From: Mesobacillus subterraneus
GTDB lineage: Bacteria > Bacillota > Bacilli > Bacillales > Cytobacillaceae
DNA length: 64,000 bases
NCBI RefSeq assembly: GCF_003937825.1
Contig: NZ_RSFW01000013.1
Location: 1-64,000, forward strand
Reading direction: 5' to 3'
The translations under genes and the position numbers were made by a program. How positions within the stretch are numbered: position 1 is the first letter of the stretch; each line of letters begins with the position of its first letter. A model generated the notes under the pieces. The model did not search any database. It was given only the letters and a program-made list of their open reading frames with translations, and was not told where the DNA came from. This document shows, piece by piece, positions 52,840-61,684 of the stretch.

Positions 52840-55800
52840 TTATGCTTTCCTGCGCTGACGCATAAGAATGAAAGTACCACCAATTAATAGAAGTAGACCT
52901 GCCAGCATATAATTGTAGATATTCGCTGCTGTGTTTGGCAGTTTCTTGCCTGCTTCATCAATAGTAACCGGAGTTCCTTTTGTTTTTTCTGTTACCTCGA
53001 AAACTCCAAACGTACTGAAGTGTGTTGTTGTTGCCGTTACAATTCCTGTTTTTGCATCGTAAACACTATCTTCAAGCACTTCCCATTCCTTAGTATCTTC
53101 GTTGTAGTAGTAGATTTTAATATTTTTTGGATCGATTCCTTTTACAGCTTCTTGATCGACATTCAGAGCAATGGTTACTTTCTTGCCGTTAAAGTCGTGA
53201 AGTGTTTTAGAACCCGCAATGATTGTAAAGTCATAGACAGATCCAATTGCTCCTGGAGCCGACATTTTCTTTAAAGTGATCGAAACATCCTTTCCATTTG
53301 CCATCTCCATCATCATTTTAAGCATAGATGGCGGAATAATTACATCTGCATCTGCCTTATCGATCTTTAATCCACTATTATTTTCAATCAAGCTCTTAAG
53401 TGCATTAGAAGACAATTTCACTTCAAGCACTTCAGTGATATTTGAATCTTGTGGTTTAATTACAACCACTTGACCCTTTTTCACATCATCAAGATTGATT
53501 TCCTCAATCACTACACTCATTGCCTTTTTATCTTTAGAGAGAATTCCAACTGGCGTAATTACACCATTAGCTGGTTTTACAACTGTTCCCGGCTTGGCAG
53601 GCTTGGTTCCACCGTCGGCTGGTTTCGTTCCACCACCGCCTGGCTTTGTTCCCCCATCTCCCGGTTTCGTTCCACCATCGCCTGGCTTCGTTCCACCATC
53701 TCCCGGTTTCGTTCCACCGTCTCCAGGCTTCGTTCCACCATCGCCTGGCTTTGTTCCGCCATCGCCTGGTTCAGTTCCTCCGTCACCTGGTTCAGTTCCG
53801 CCGTCACCTGGTTCAGTTCCGCCATCGCCTGGTTCAGTTCCTCCGTCACCTGGCTCAGTTCCTCCGTCACCTGGCTCAGTTCCTCCATCGCCTGGGTCAG
53901 TTCCTCCGTCACTTGGGTCAGTTCCTCCGTCACCTGGGTCAGTTCCTCCGTCACCTGGGTCAGTTCCTCCGTCACCTGGGTCAGTTCCTCCGTCACCTGG
54001 GTCAGTTCCTCCGTCACCTGGGTCAGTTCCTCCGTCACCTGGGTTAGGGCAGTCACTTCCAGGTAGAGTGGAGATTTTTAGAAGTTCTCTTGTATCTCTT
54101 ACCCTAATACGTTCTCCCTGCGCAAATGCACCGGATAAACCGACTGCTTCGAGCGTATCACAAGGAGCAAGGACTGGGACAGGACCACTTTGATTCACAA
54201 TGTATCCATCTGTGAATACTAGCACCTCTCCAGATCCATCATTAATGATGTAAGAATTATCATCAAACTTTGAAACAACTTTACCTTTGACTTTAACAAG
54301 AAGACCCTGATTAACTTCAGAGGTTGCCTCCCCTGTAGGAACCAGCTTAGGTTCAAGAGGTTCTCCGCTGCCAATCTTGATGACATCCTGCTCAAATTTC
54401 GCAAACTCGATTTCCTTGTTGTTATCGAATGTAATAATATGTCCATATATACGGACCTTGTCTCCTGGCTTAATGGATCCAGCAGGCACTTCCTGGAATG
54501 CCATGATTCCGCCAGTTTCATCCTGGACATAGAATGCGTCGAAGAATACTCCAGCTCCAGTTGTGACTGTACCCTCAATCACTGCATCGGAATCTTCCGC
54601 AAGCTTCCTTGCATCACTAATCTTTGTGATTTTTGTATCACGGTGAGCGAGCCAGTTGACTGCATTCAAGATGAATTCATCGTTTCCTTTTGGTGCATAT
54701 GACTCATCGATTTGCTTATCGTTGAAAATGTTCATACCGGAAACGATGATACGGCCTTTTTCTCCGATTTCTTCAGAAGCAATCAACGGAATCGCAGAAC
54801 CGCCTGTTGCGTCAGAAACGACATCATAAGTGTAACCGCCTTTAATATTACCCTGGTAGGTCGTTTCGTTTCCTTTTGCAAGGATCACAACTTTTTCGTT
54901 TCCATTGAGTGCAGTGTCATTTGGTCCCGATAAGCTAGTTCCACTGTAATAATCAAGGAATGAAACGCGGTCCGTGATGTAGTTGGAAACCAACTCAGGG
55001 AATACTCGGACTGCAAAAGGCGATACCTTTGGATCGCTCCAGAAGTTTCCGGTCTTGCTGTCATCAAATACTCCATCGTTTCCCATGCGGATAGTTGCTC
55101 CCATTTGTTCGAGCATTCCATTATTGATTGTCGGGTTCGTGCTATGATTGCTCTTTCCTGCCATCAATAAGGATCCGCCAGCTTTCACGAATTTTGCAAT
55201 AGCTGCACTTTCTTCAGCTGTGTAAGCTGATCTTGGGTGCGTAATGATCAATACTTTTACATTGCTTAATACAGCATCTGTGATAGTAGCGGTGTTCTCA
55301 GTGACTCTATATCCTTCTTTTTGAAGCATCGTTGTGAAGGCTTTTAAGTTATCCTTGTAGGTGCCGCTATCGCCACTTGAATTTTCATTGCCATGCTTCG
55401 CATCAATTACCACGTTGATACCAAGTGGTTCCTTGATTTTTACAGGCAATACAAATTGGTTGTCTGCAAGATTCAGTCCATCCAGAGAGGATACAACAGC
55501 TATGATGCTATGTTCGCCTTTTAACGGGCTATTCCAAACAGCCGTTGCCGTCGCTACTCCTTTTGAAGGAATAGAGGAGATTTCTTGAGATCCAATCAGG
55601 TTATCTGCCTTGACCTCGTCATAATAAAGGTCTACTTTTAAGTTTTTAACTTCCTGTGTACCATTGTTAGCTACGCTTGCTTTAAGTGTTGCAGGATTTC
55701 CTTCAATGATAACATCACCGACGATGTCGATTCCGTTCACTTTTACATCGACAGCTTCTTCTTTAGACCAGATTGGAGCAGAGTACATACGCTCGCCATC

Positions 55801-58800
55801 AGCCTGAGTCACTTTAACGACAAACCACTGCTGGCCGCCTGTAACTGTATAAGAAGGCTCCCATGTGAAATCTGCTGTCATAGGAGAATAGGAATCTAAT
55901 ACCTTGCCACCATTTGTAATCAACTCAACTTTTTCAACACGGTCATCCGACTTATAATCTGCAGCAAGATAGCTATAGTCAGCCATTGACCGGCTTTCAG
56001 CTACTGTATCGCTACCCGAAATATTGAACTTCAGTGATTTGCTGTCTACTGTTGACCCCATATAGAAACCGTTCGCTTTCACATCCAATGTGAAGTTAGG
56101 GTCTTCTACCATGTACACACGCATATTGCGCATAGAGTGCAATAAAGATTCCTGTGAGAGATCATCCGAAACGATGACAGTACGGGCCCTTGTCTGCCCC
56201 CATGTACCTTCATGGTTATCTTCACCGTAAGTCGGCGCTACATGCCAGCCTAAATCCAATACAGAGAAGAACTTCTTCTCAGCATTCGCATAGCCGTAGT
56301 GGCCGGATCCATTTCCGACTTCAAGCATGGTGAAGAGTTTGTCCACATCCTTGTTGTATGGCTTGAAGTTATTGAATGCATCTTTTGACATATCCGGATG
56401 GTTGAACTGTCCTACCACATCATCATAAGTCATGACCCATGCATAGTACTTATTCAGATCCTGATACATTTTTCCGTTGATGTTTCGGTCGATGAAATTT
56501 TCTGTACCGAAGATATTTGAGTGTCCCCATGTTGTAGAAGTCATTTCAAATGCTGGGAATACGACGTATTCGCCATTCTTCGTATATTGGGCTGATAAAT
56601 CTTTCGTCAGCTGCCAGTTTGCCCCGCCGCTTCTTTCCAACATTCCATTTCGTTCTACCGTATCCTGGCCAAGCAAGGTCGGGTCAATATCATGGGAATG
56701 GTCTGAGAAAGCAAACCAGTCATACTTGTATTTCTGTCCTGCCTTCAGTGCAGCTTCAGGTTCTCCTGCTCCATCATGAGAAATCTTCGTATGATTATGG
56801 GTTGTACCACGATAATGGTTTCCACCTTCGAAACGCGGAACCACACTAAATGTCCACTCATATTCACTGCTGTTCCCTTTCAAATCCTTAGCAGTAACCT
56901 TTACTGTATGGTTTCCAAGGGTTAAATCGGACTCAGGAGTGAATTTCACCTGGCTTTGGCTGATTTGAGCATTAGTAAGCTCATCGCCGTCTAGCCATAC
57001 TTTAACGCTCTCCTGGTTCACACCGCTTGGGTCTTCAAGCAGAACAGAAATCTCCGGACGCGGACTTTCAACCTTCGTTCCGCCAACAGGTGCTTCACCA
57101 TAGATACGTGGTCCGACTTCATCATCAATCAGCTTAACCTGATGTGGTGTTTCTTTCGTACCAGAACTCTGAACTTTTTCCCCAGCCTTTGCTTCAATAT
57201 AATAGTCGAAGCCATCAGCTGGTACAGTTCCAGCCTGAAGCACGGCAGTATATCGTGACTCATTTCCTGCTGTCATCTCAAGAGTGACATAATCTGCAGT
57301 TCCTGCAGCGCGGTAGTAAACAGTAACATTCTCTGCTCCGCTTGCCTTAGCTACAAACTCAACATTAGTATTTTTGTATACCTCTGTTATTGGCTCATGA
57401 TCGATAGCCAGCTGTGCAGTAACATCCTTCATATCGCGCGGGAATACCTGATATCCGCTGACATGAGTCGCATTAGTTGTATACTGGCCAACGATTCCGG
57501 TTAACGCATAGCTTTTGCCGGACTCAAACACTTCATCAGCCTTGATGCCTGTTTTATCCATTACACGTACAGTTGTTGACTTGTTGTTTTCGTCAACAAA
57601 CGTAACATTCCAGTTTGCACCAGATGTAGCTACGGATGACACCTTCCCATTAAATCGGACAAGGCTTCCTTCGAGTGGTTCTGCAACTGTGAATGTATTA
57701 AGGTCAAGAATTGAAACATCCTTTGGAGCAGGGATGACCTGGCCTTCATCCACTCTTGTAATAGCAGTTGCTTCTAATTCTGTCAAACCGTTGTATTGAA
57801 TGAGTTTACCTGTGATTCTAAGTTTGTCACCGCGGACAATTTTCAGCCCAGAATCATAGTTGCCGAAAATATTGATTCCGGCTTTTTCATCCTGAATATA
57901 GAAGTTATTCTTCTGGGTGCCCATCACGCCATTGTCGATTGTAACGACACCTTCAACCGTGAAGAACTGGTTAAGGTTTACAAGAATCCCTTTAGAATCT
58001 GTTTCTTTTACTTCGTCCAAAGGAGTAACGACATCAGTTGCAGCTTTCTCCACTGATACCGGGACGCTTTCCAGCATGATTCCCTTTGCATCACTTGATT
58101 GCTGTGTAACATAGATTGTCGCTGGAGCATTGTTGAAAGTGATGGTATTGAATGCGCCAGTTCCAAGAACTTCAGTGCCTCCACCGTTCAGTCTCTCTGG
58201 TTTGTTTGCTGAAGAGTTGGGATAAACGTAAATCGTGGATCTAGCTACACCTGCACCGGCATTGCCAATCAACGTACCTATGCCCTTGCTATCAACACTG
58301 TAGCTTAGTTTGTCAGCAACTACTTGTTTGCTGGCCTGTGCAAGGTTAATTCCGATGGCATCGCTCTCGTCTTTGCCATCCTGGGTTGCTGTAACGTAAA
58401 CTGCAGTTAAAGCTTTTGCTGTTTCAAAACTCACTTCGAATGATCCATCAGCTGCAGCAACAGCACTTTCAAGCGCCGCTCCTTTTGCAGATGTTTCATA
58501 GACATTGATTACTGATTGTGCCGAAGCAGCTTGCGGTAATCCGGTAACTGTTGCGGTACCTTCCTGCAAGATAAACTGAATGTTGGATCCCAATGGCTGA
58601 AGGCTTGCAGCAGACTCCATTGGCTGTTCCGCAGGACTAGCACTGTTTTTAGGAACAGGAGTAACAGCTACGAAATCCAATGCATTGTCATTAGAGTCCC
58701 AGGCATTCCCTAACCCAGATTCCGGCATAATATTTGCGTAGGGACGGCGCTGGACGCTCTTAGCTGCAGATGGAGCGGGAGTGGGGCCAGAGCCTTCAAA

Positions 58801-59271
58801 TTGGTTCGCTGTAGACCCAAAACCAACGAAATCAATTTCGGTCTTATCTGCATCAAGCAGCTTTACCTTTCCAGCAGTTGCAGCCATTGCTATAGTTCCA
58901 GAAGCATCAGCAGTCGGAACCTCTGCCCCGTTCGCTCCTCCTGCTTGTGTAATTAAGTAGTAGCCATAAGCAGGGATGACATCTGAAAGACTAGTAGATG
59001 TCCAGCTCGTTCCCGCGGCAGAGGCATACTGTACAGACCATCCCTCCAAAGAAATTGATTCTGAAGTGGGGTTATATAACTCAATGAAATCCTTATTAAA
59101 AGGAGCACCACTGTTTCCGCCACCTCCATACACCTGACTGATTACCACTTGTTGCGATATGGAAGCGTTTACTTTTAAAGCTAAGCTACTTGGTAAAAAC
59201 GTACTAATAAGCAATAAAATAGCCATGGACAAACTAGCCCATTTTCTGTAGGTTCTCATTTTCCTCTTCAT
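52840..59271 (-). CDS. Giant sortase-anchored surface protein with LTD, OB-fold-like, PHP and repeat domains
   Basis: A 2143-residue exported wall protein. After a signal peptide (to about 37) comes a lamin-tail domain (about 40-205: VISQVYGGGGNSGAPFNKDF), then Ig-like and OB-fold-like segments (about 420-620). A PHP/CehA-type metallohydrolase domain (about 815-1110) has TTHNHTKISHDG, AFSDHSHDIDP, VVFPAFEMTST, VGQFNHPDM and TYGEDNHEG as probable metal ligands. A CARDB-like domain (about 1190-1280), an amidotransferase-like domain (about 1290-1480; LIITHPRSAY, AGGSLLMAG), a further OB-like domain, and 21 hexapeptide repeats (about 1740-1890) follow. The protein ends KKLPNTA, a hydrophobic span and RQRRKA, a sortase signal of the LPNTA type. 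ATG at 59271 (AGAAGG upstream) is preferred over ATG 59292. PHP domains act as phosphatases or phosphodiesterases; OB and LTD domains suggest a nucleic acid or nucleotide substrate. Confidence 0.88.
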   Translation of the reverse strand: MKRKMRTYRKWASLSMAILLLISTFLPSSLALKVNASISQQVVISQVYGGGGNSGAPFNKDFIELYNPTSESISLEGWSVQYASAAGTSWTSTSLSDVIPAYGYYLITQAGGANGAEVPTADASGTIAMAATAGKVKLLDADKTEIDFVGFGSTANQFEGSGPTPAPSAAKSVQRRPYANIMPESGLGNAWDSNDNALDFVAVTPVPKNSASPAEQPMESAASLQPLGSNIQFILQEGTATVTGLPQAASAQSVINVYETSAKGAALESAVAAADGSFEVSFETAKALTAVYVTATQDGKDESDAIGINLAQASKQVVADKLSYSVDSKGIGTLIGNAGAGVARSTIYVYPNSSANKPERLNGGGTEVLGTGAFNTITFNNAPATIYVTQQSSDAKGIMLESVPVSVEKAATDVVTPLDEVKETDSKGILVNLNQFFTVEGVVTIDNGVMGTQKNNFYIQDEKAGINIFGNYDSGLKIVRGDKLRITGKLIQYNGLTELEATAITRVDEGQVIPAPKDVSILDLNTFTVAEPLEGSLVRFNGKVSSVATSGANWNVTFVDENNKSTTVRVMDKTGIKADEVFESGKSYALTGIVGQYTTNATHVSGYQVFPRDMKDVTAQLAIDHEPITEVYKNTNVEFVAKASGAENVTVYYRAAGTADYVTLEMTAGNESRYTAVLQAGTVPADGFDYYIEAKAGEKVQSSGTKETPHQVKLIDDEVGPRIYGEAPVGGTKVESPRPEISVLLEDPSGVNQESVKVWLDGDELTNAQISQSQVKFTPESDLTLGNHTVKVTAKDLKGNSSEYEWTFSVVPRFEGGNHYRGTTHNHTKISHDGAGEPEAALKAGQKYKYDWFAFSDHSHDIDPTLLGQDTVERNGMLERSGGANWQLTKDLSAQYTKNGEYVVFPAFEMTSTTWGHSNIFGTENFIDRNINGKMYQDLNKYYAWVMTYDDVVGQFNHPDMSKDAFNNFKPYNKDVDKLFTMLEVGNGSGHYGYANAEKKFFSVLDLGWHVAPTYGEDNHEGTWGQTRARTVIVSDDLSQESLLHSMRNMRVYMVEDPNFTLDVKANGFYMGSTVDSKSLKFNISGSDTVAESRSMADYSYLAADYKSDDRVEKVELITNGGKVLDSYSPMTADFTWEPSYTVTGGQQWFVVKVTQADGERMYSAPIWSKEEAVDVKVNGIDIVGDVIIEGNPATLKASVANNGTQEVKNLKVDLYYDEVKADNLIGSQEISSIPSKGVATATAVWNSPLKGEHSIIAVVSSLDGLNLADNQFVLPVKIKEPLGINVVIDAKHGNENSSGDSGTYKDNLKAFTTMLQKEGYRVTENTATITDAVLSNVKVLIITHPRSAYTAEESAAIAKFVKAGGSLLMAGKSNHSTNPTINNGMLEQMGATIRMGNDGVFDDSKTGNFWSDPKVSPFAVRVFPELVSNYITDRVSFLDYYSGTSLSGPNDTALNGNEKVVILAKGNETTYQGNIKGGYTYDVVSDATGGSAIPLIASEEIGEKGRIIVSGMNIFNDKQIDESYAPKGNDEFILNAVNWLAHRDTKITKISDARKLAEDSDAVIEGTVTTGAGVFFDAFYVQDETGGIMAFQEVPAGSIKPGDKVRIYGHIITFDNNKEIEFAKFEQDVIKIGSGEPLEPKLVPTGEATSEVNQGLLVKVKGKVVSKFDDNSYIINDGSGEVLVFTDGYIVNQSGPVPVLAPCDTLEAVGLSGAFAQGERIRVRDTRELLKISTLPGSDCPNPGDGGTDPGDGGTDPGDGGTDPGDGGTDPGDGGTDPGDGGTDPSDGGTDPGDGGTEPGDGGTEPGDGGTEPGDGGTEPGDGGTEPGDGGTEPGDGGTKPGDGGTKPGDGGTKPGDGGTKPGDGGTKPGDGGTKPGGGGTKPADGGTKPAKPGTVVKPANGVITPVGILSKDKKAMSVVIEEINLDDVKKGQVVVIKPQDSNITEVLEVKLSSNALKSLIENNSGLKIDKADADVIIPPSMLKMMMEMANGKDVSITLKKMSAPGAIGSVYDFTIIAGSKTLHDFNGKKVTIALNVDQEAVKGIDPKNIKIYYYNEDTKEWEVLEDSVYDAKTGIVTATTTHFSTFGVFEVTEKTKGTPVTIDEAGKKLPNTAANIYNYMLAGLLLLIGGTFILMRQRRKA
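53600..54045 (-). repeat. 18-bp tandem repeat encoding 21 (P-G-D-G-G-T-D/E/K) hexapeptides
   Basis: In-frame 18-bp repeats within the giant surface gene. In protein order the last residue of the units is Asp in seven, Glu in six and Lys in eight, in separate blocks. Variants PSDGGTD, PGGGGTK and PADGGTK occur. The repeat is open in other frames on both strands, which explains long spurious ORFs here. Confidence 0.9.
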
Positions 59272-59506
59272 CCATTTACCTTCTTTCAACATACTTTATA
59301 CCTATCTATTATAAGCTTCTATAACGGCACTCCTTTCTAGAGTAATAAACTACTATAATTCTACAAAATTTCTATTATGAAAGATATAAACTTTTGTAAA
59401 TGTTTATAAAAATTCGACATATTTCTATCAGGTATGTACATCTATAGGAAATTGTGATTATATTAAGGTGATTTTACAGATAAGACATATTTCAGGGGGA
59501 CACTTC

Positions 59507-60691
59507 GTGAAGAAAAATACCTGTAGCCAGAGGAAATTCCGTTTCGTAACTTTTTACATGGTTATATTCAGCTTAATGTTTTACTCCTTTCCTACTTTTA
59601 CAGCAGCACACCCATACAGCGCTAGTTTTACAAATATGAAATTCAATGAGGATGATACACTTGTAACATTTTCTATCGATACGTTATCAATCATGGAACT
59701 TCAAGAAGACATTGATGAAAATGAAGATAACATTCTGCAAGAGGAAGAGATTAAAGCGGATGAAGATCATTTAATTGAATATCTTACACACAGTGTGATT
59801 CTTGACATGAATAATGAACAACAAGAACCAGAAGTGCTATCAATGATCGTCGAGACCAGAGAAAATAAGGAGTTCCTCACTATATCCCTCAAATACCCAG
59901 CTTTTAGCAGCGGTGACACCATTACGGTCAATGATGGACTTTATTATAAAGATCCTGACACCAACTATGTAAATCTGTTATCCGCAACCTACGCAGGCGG
60001 ATCCAGCCAGGCCGCATTACAAGGAGAAAACCGTTCCTGGACGATTCTGCTTACTGAAGACCAGCAGGAGCAACAAGCAGGTAGTGAGCTGACGAGTGAT
60101 AGTGATACGACCTCCAGGAAAGATCCTCAGCCTGCAGCAAAAACCACATCATCCTGGTTATCCTTTTTCAAGCTTGGGATGTCACATATTTTGACGGGGT
60201 ATGACCACTTATTATTCCTGTTCGCATTATTGCTGCGAAAACAAACATTCAAGCAGTATGCGCTGATTGTCACTTCGTTTACCATTGCACACAGTGTCAC
60301 TCTTAGTCTTGCAGTACTGGGTATTATGGATCTGCCTTCCAAGTTTGTTGAATCTATGATTGCTTTGAGTATCATCTATGTAGCCTTGGAAAATATCTTC
60401 AAGAAGGAAGTAAACCATCGCTGGGGTTTGACGTTCATCTTCGGATTGATCCATGGCCTTGGCTTTGCCAATATCCTTCAGGAAATGAACCTATCAAAAG
60501 CGAATCTTGCATCTGCACTTGTAAGCTTCAATATTGGAATTGAGGTTGTGCAGCTTGTGATCGTGCTACTATTGCTACCTGTATTAACTTACTTGCACCG
60601 CTTAAAGGATTCGGCCAAATATATCAAATACGGCTCGATTGTGATTATTCTGTTTGGAGCCTTCTGGCTTGTTGAGCGGTTATTTTCATAA
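59507..60691 (+). CDS. HupE/UreJ-family membrane protein with exported N-terminal domain
   Basis: A 394-residue protein. A signal-like segment (about 10-33, ending FPTFTAA) precedes an exported domain that begins HPYSASFTNMKF and contains an acidic helix (EDIDENEDNILQEEEIKADE). The C-terminal 180 residues form a six-to-seven-span membrane domain: LGMSHILTGYDHLLFLFALL, TIAHSVTLSLAVLGI, FIFGLIHGLGFANIL. The histidines in these spans are the HupE/UreJ signature and suggest metal (Ni/Co) passage, as in hydrogenase and urease accessory permeases. The substrate here is unproven. The frame is open from 59468, but GTG at 59507 follows AGGGGGA at proper distance and gives a better signal peptide. Confidence 0.85.
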   Translation: MKKNTCSQRKFRFVTFYMVIFSLMFYSFPTFTAAHPYSASFTNMKFNEDDTLVTFSIDTLSIMELQEDIDENEDNILQEEEIKADEDHLIEYLTHSVILDMNNEQQEPEVLSMIVETRENKEFLTISLKYPAFSSGDTITVNDGLYYKDPDTNYVNLLSATYAGGSSQAALQGENRSWTILLTEDQQEQQAGSELTSDSDTTSRKDPQPAAKTTSSWLSFFKLGMSHILTGYDHLLFLFALLLRKQTFKQYALIVTSFTIAHSVTLSLAVLGIMDLPSKFVESMIALSIIYVALENIFKKEVNHRWGLTFIFGLIHGLGFANILQEMNLSKANLASALVSFNIGIEVVQLVIVLLLLPVLTYLHRLKDSAKYIKYGSIVIILFGAFWLVERLFS

Positions 60692-60715
60692 TTCAGTTTG
60701 CATTCTTACTATATA

Positions 60716-60745
60716 CCTCTGCCAAATTAGGCAGAGGTTTTTCTT
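60716..60745 (+). terminator. Rho-independent terminator after the HupE-like gene
   Basis: Perfect 8-bp stem CCTCTGCC/GGCAGAGG with a 6-base loop, followed by TTTTTCTTT. Confidence 0.85.
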
Positions 60746-60838
60746 TGTACCTTTTTTGCAGAGATTAAACTTGAATAAGAAAAGATTCTGCGAAGAAAAA
60801 TAGGATAGATTTAACTCTTTTTAGAATGGAGCGCTTTT

Positions 60839-61645
60839 ATGATGAAGACCTTTTTCTTCTATTTTTGCATTTGTATAACTACCTTTTCCTCCTTCCTAAT
60901 TTCTGTCCCAGAAGCAAAAGGCTCTCCCCCATTAAACGTGCTGGTTGGTGAGAAGTTATTCGAAATCGCAACAGAAGATAACCTGCAGGGTGTAGCATCC
61001 TGGGATGGCAATATTTTTGTTGGCTATGATGTCGGAAAAGGATACGGGGTAATCAGAAAGTACAATTCCAAAGGAAAGCTGCTGCAGGAGACGCTCCCCC
61101 TTCCAATTGGCCATACTGCAGAGATGGATTTCAGGGAATCAAATAAGAAGCTTTATATCTCTAACGGCGGTGGAAAGAACCCCACTTTGGTTTATGAAAT
61201 AGACATATTGTCTCAAAACCCCTCCATTACAAAAACGATCGACTTCCAATCCCTTGGCCATGCAGGTTTATTGGCGGTTGATAATCAGAATGATACTTTA
61301 GTCATCCACACAGCAGACGATGATAAAGCTGCACCTAAAATCAGTATTGCCGATTTTAATGGCAACATTCTAAAGCATTTCCCCATCAATTATCAGGGAA
61401 TCCCTCAGGGGCTCGAGGTACACAATGGCATTATCTATTTTCAAACGAACAATCTCATCACAATGCTTAATTTCAACGGACAGGTGATCGGACAAACAGC
61501 TATTGAAGAACCTGGTGAAAATGAGGGGGTCGCCATAGTCACAAAGGGAGAAAACGCTTATTACATTTATGGCTATCGTGGAGGCAACCGCCTTTATATA
61601 GCAGATTTATATTCTATCCATAAAATTGCATCATTAAAGGAATAA
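60839..61645 (+). CDS. Secreted protein of unknown function, possible beta-propeller
   Basis: A 268-residue exported protein. The signal peptide ends near VPEAKGS. The rest has repeated hydrophobic strands of about 40-45 residues with motifs such as ASWDGNIFVGYDVGKG, LYISNGGGKNPTLVYEID and EVHNGIIYFQTNN, which look like propeller blades. I do not recognise a specific family. GGAG precedes the ATG. It ends about 40 bases before the LtaS-like gene start, so the two may be co-transcribed. Confidence 0.7.
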   Translation: MMKTFFFYFCICITTFSSFLISVPEAKGSPPLNVLVGEKLFEIATEDNLQGVASWDGNIFVGYDVGKGYGVIRKYNSKGKLLQETLPLPIGHTAEMDFRESNKKLYISNGGGKNPTLVYEIDILSQNPSITKTIDFQSLGHAGLLAVDNQNDTLVIHTADDDKAAPKISIADFNGNILKHFPINYQGIPQGLEVHNGIIYFQTNNLITMLNFNGQVIGQTAIEEPGENEGVAIVTKGENAYYIYGYRGGNRLYIADLYSIHKIASLKE

Positions 61646-61684
61646 TAGGGTTGGTGAAAAATGACTTTGGAGGTGAATCATGAT

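Noticed and set aside
53449-54193. Several long ORFs (133-232 codons) on both strands across the 18-bp repeat
   Set aside because: They arise because an 18-bp repeat without stops is open in several frames; they have no ribosome site and low-complexity products. Only the frame of the giant surface gene is supported.
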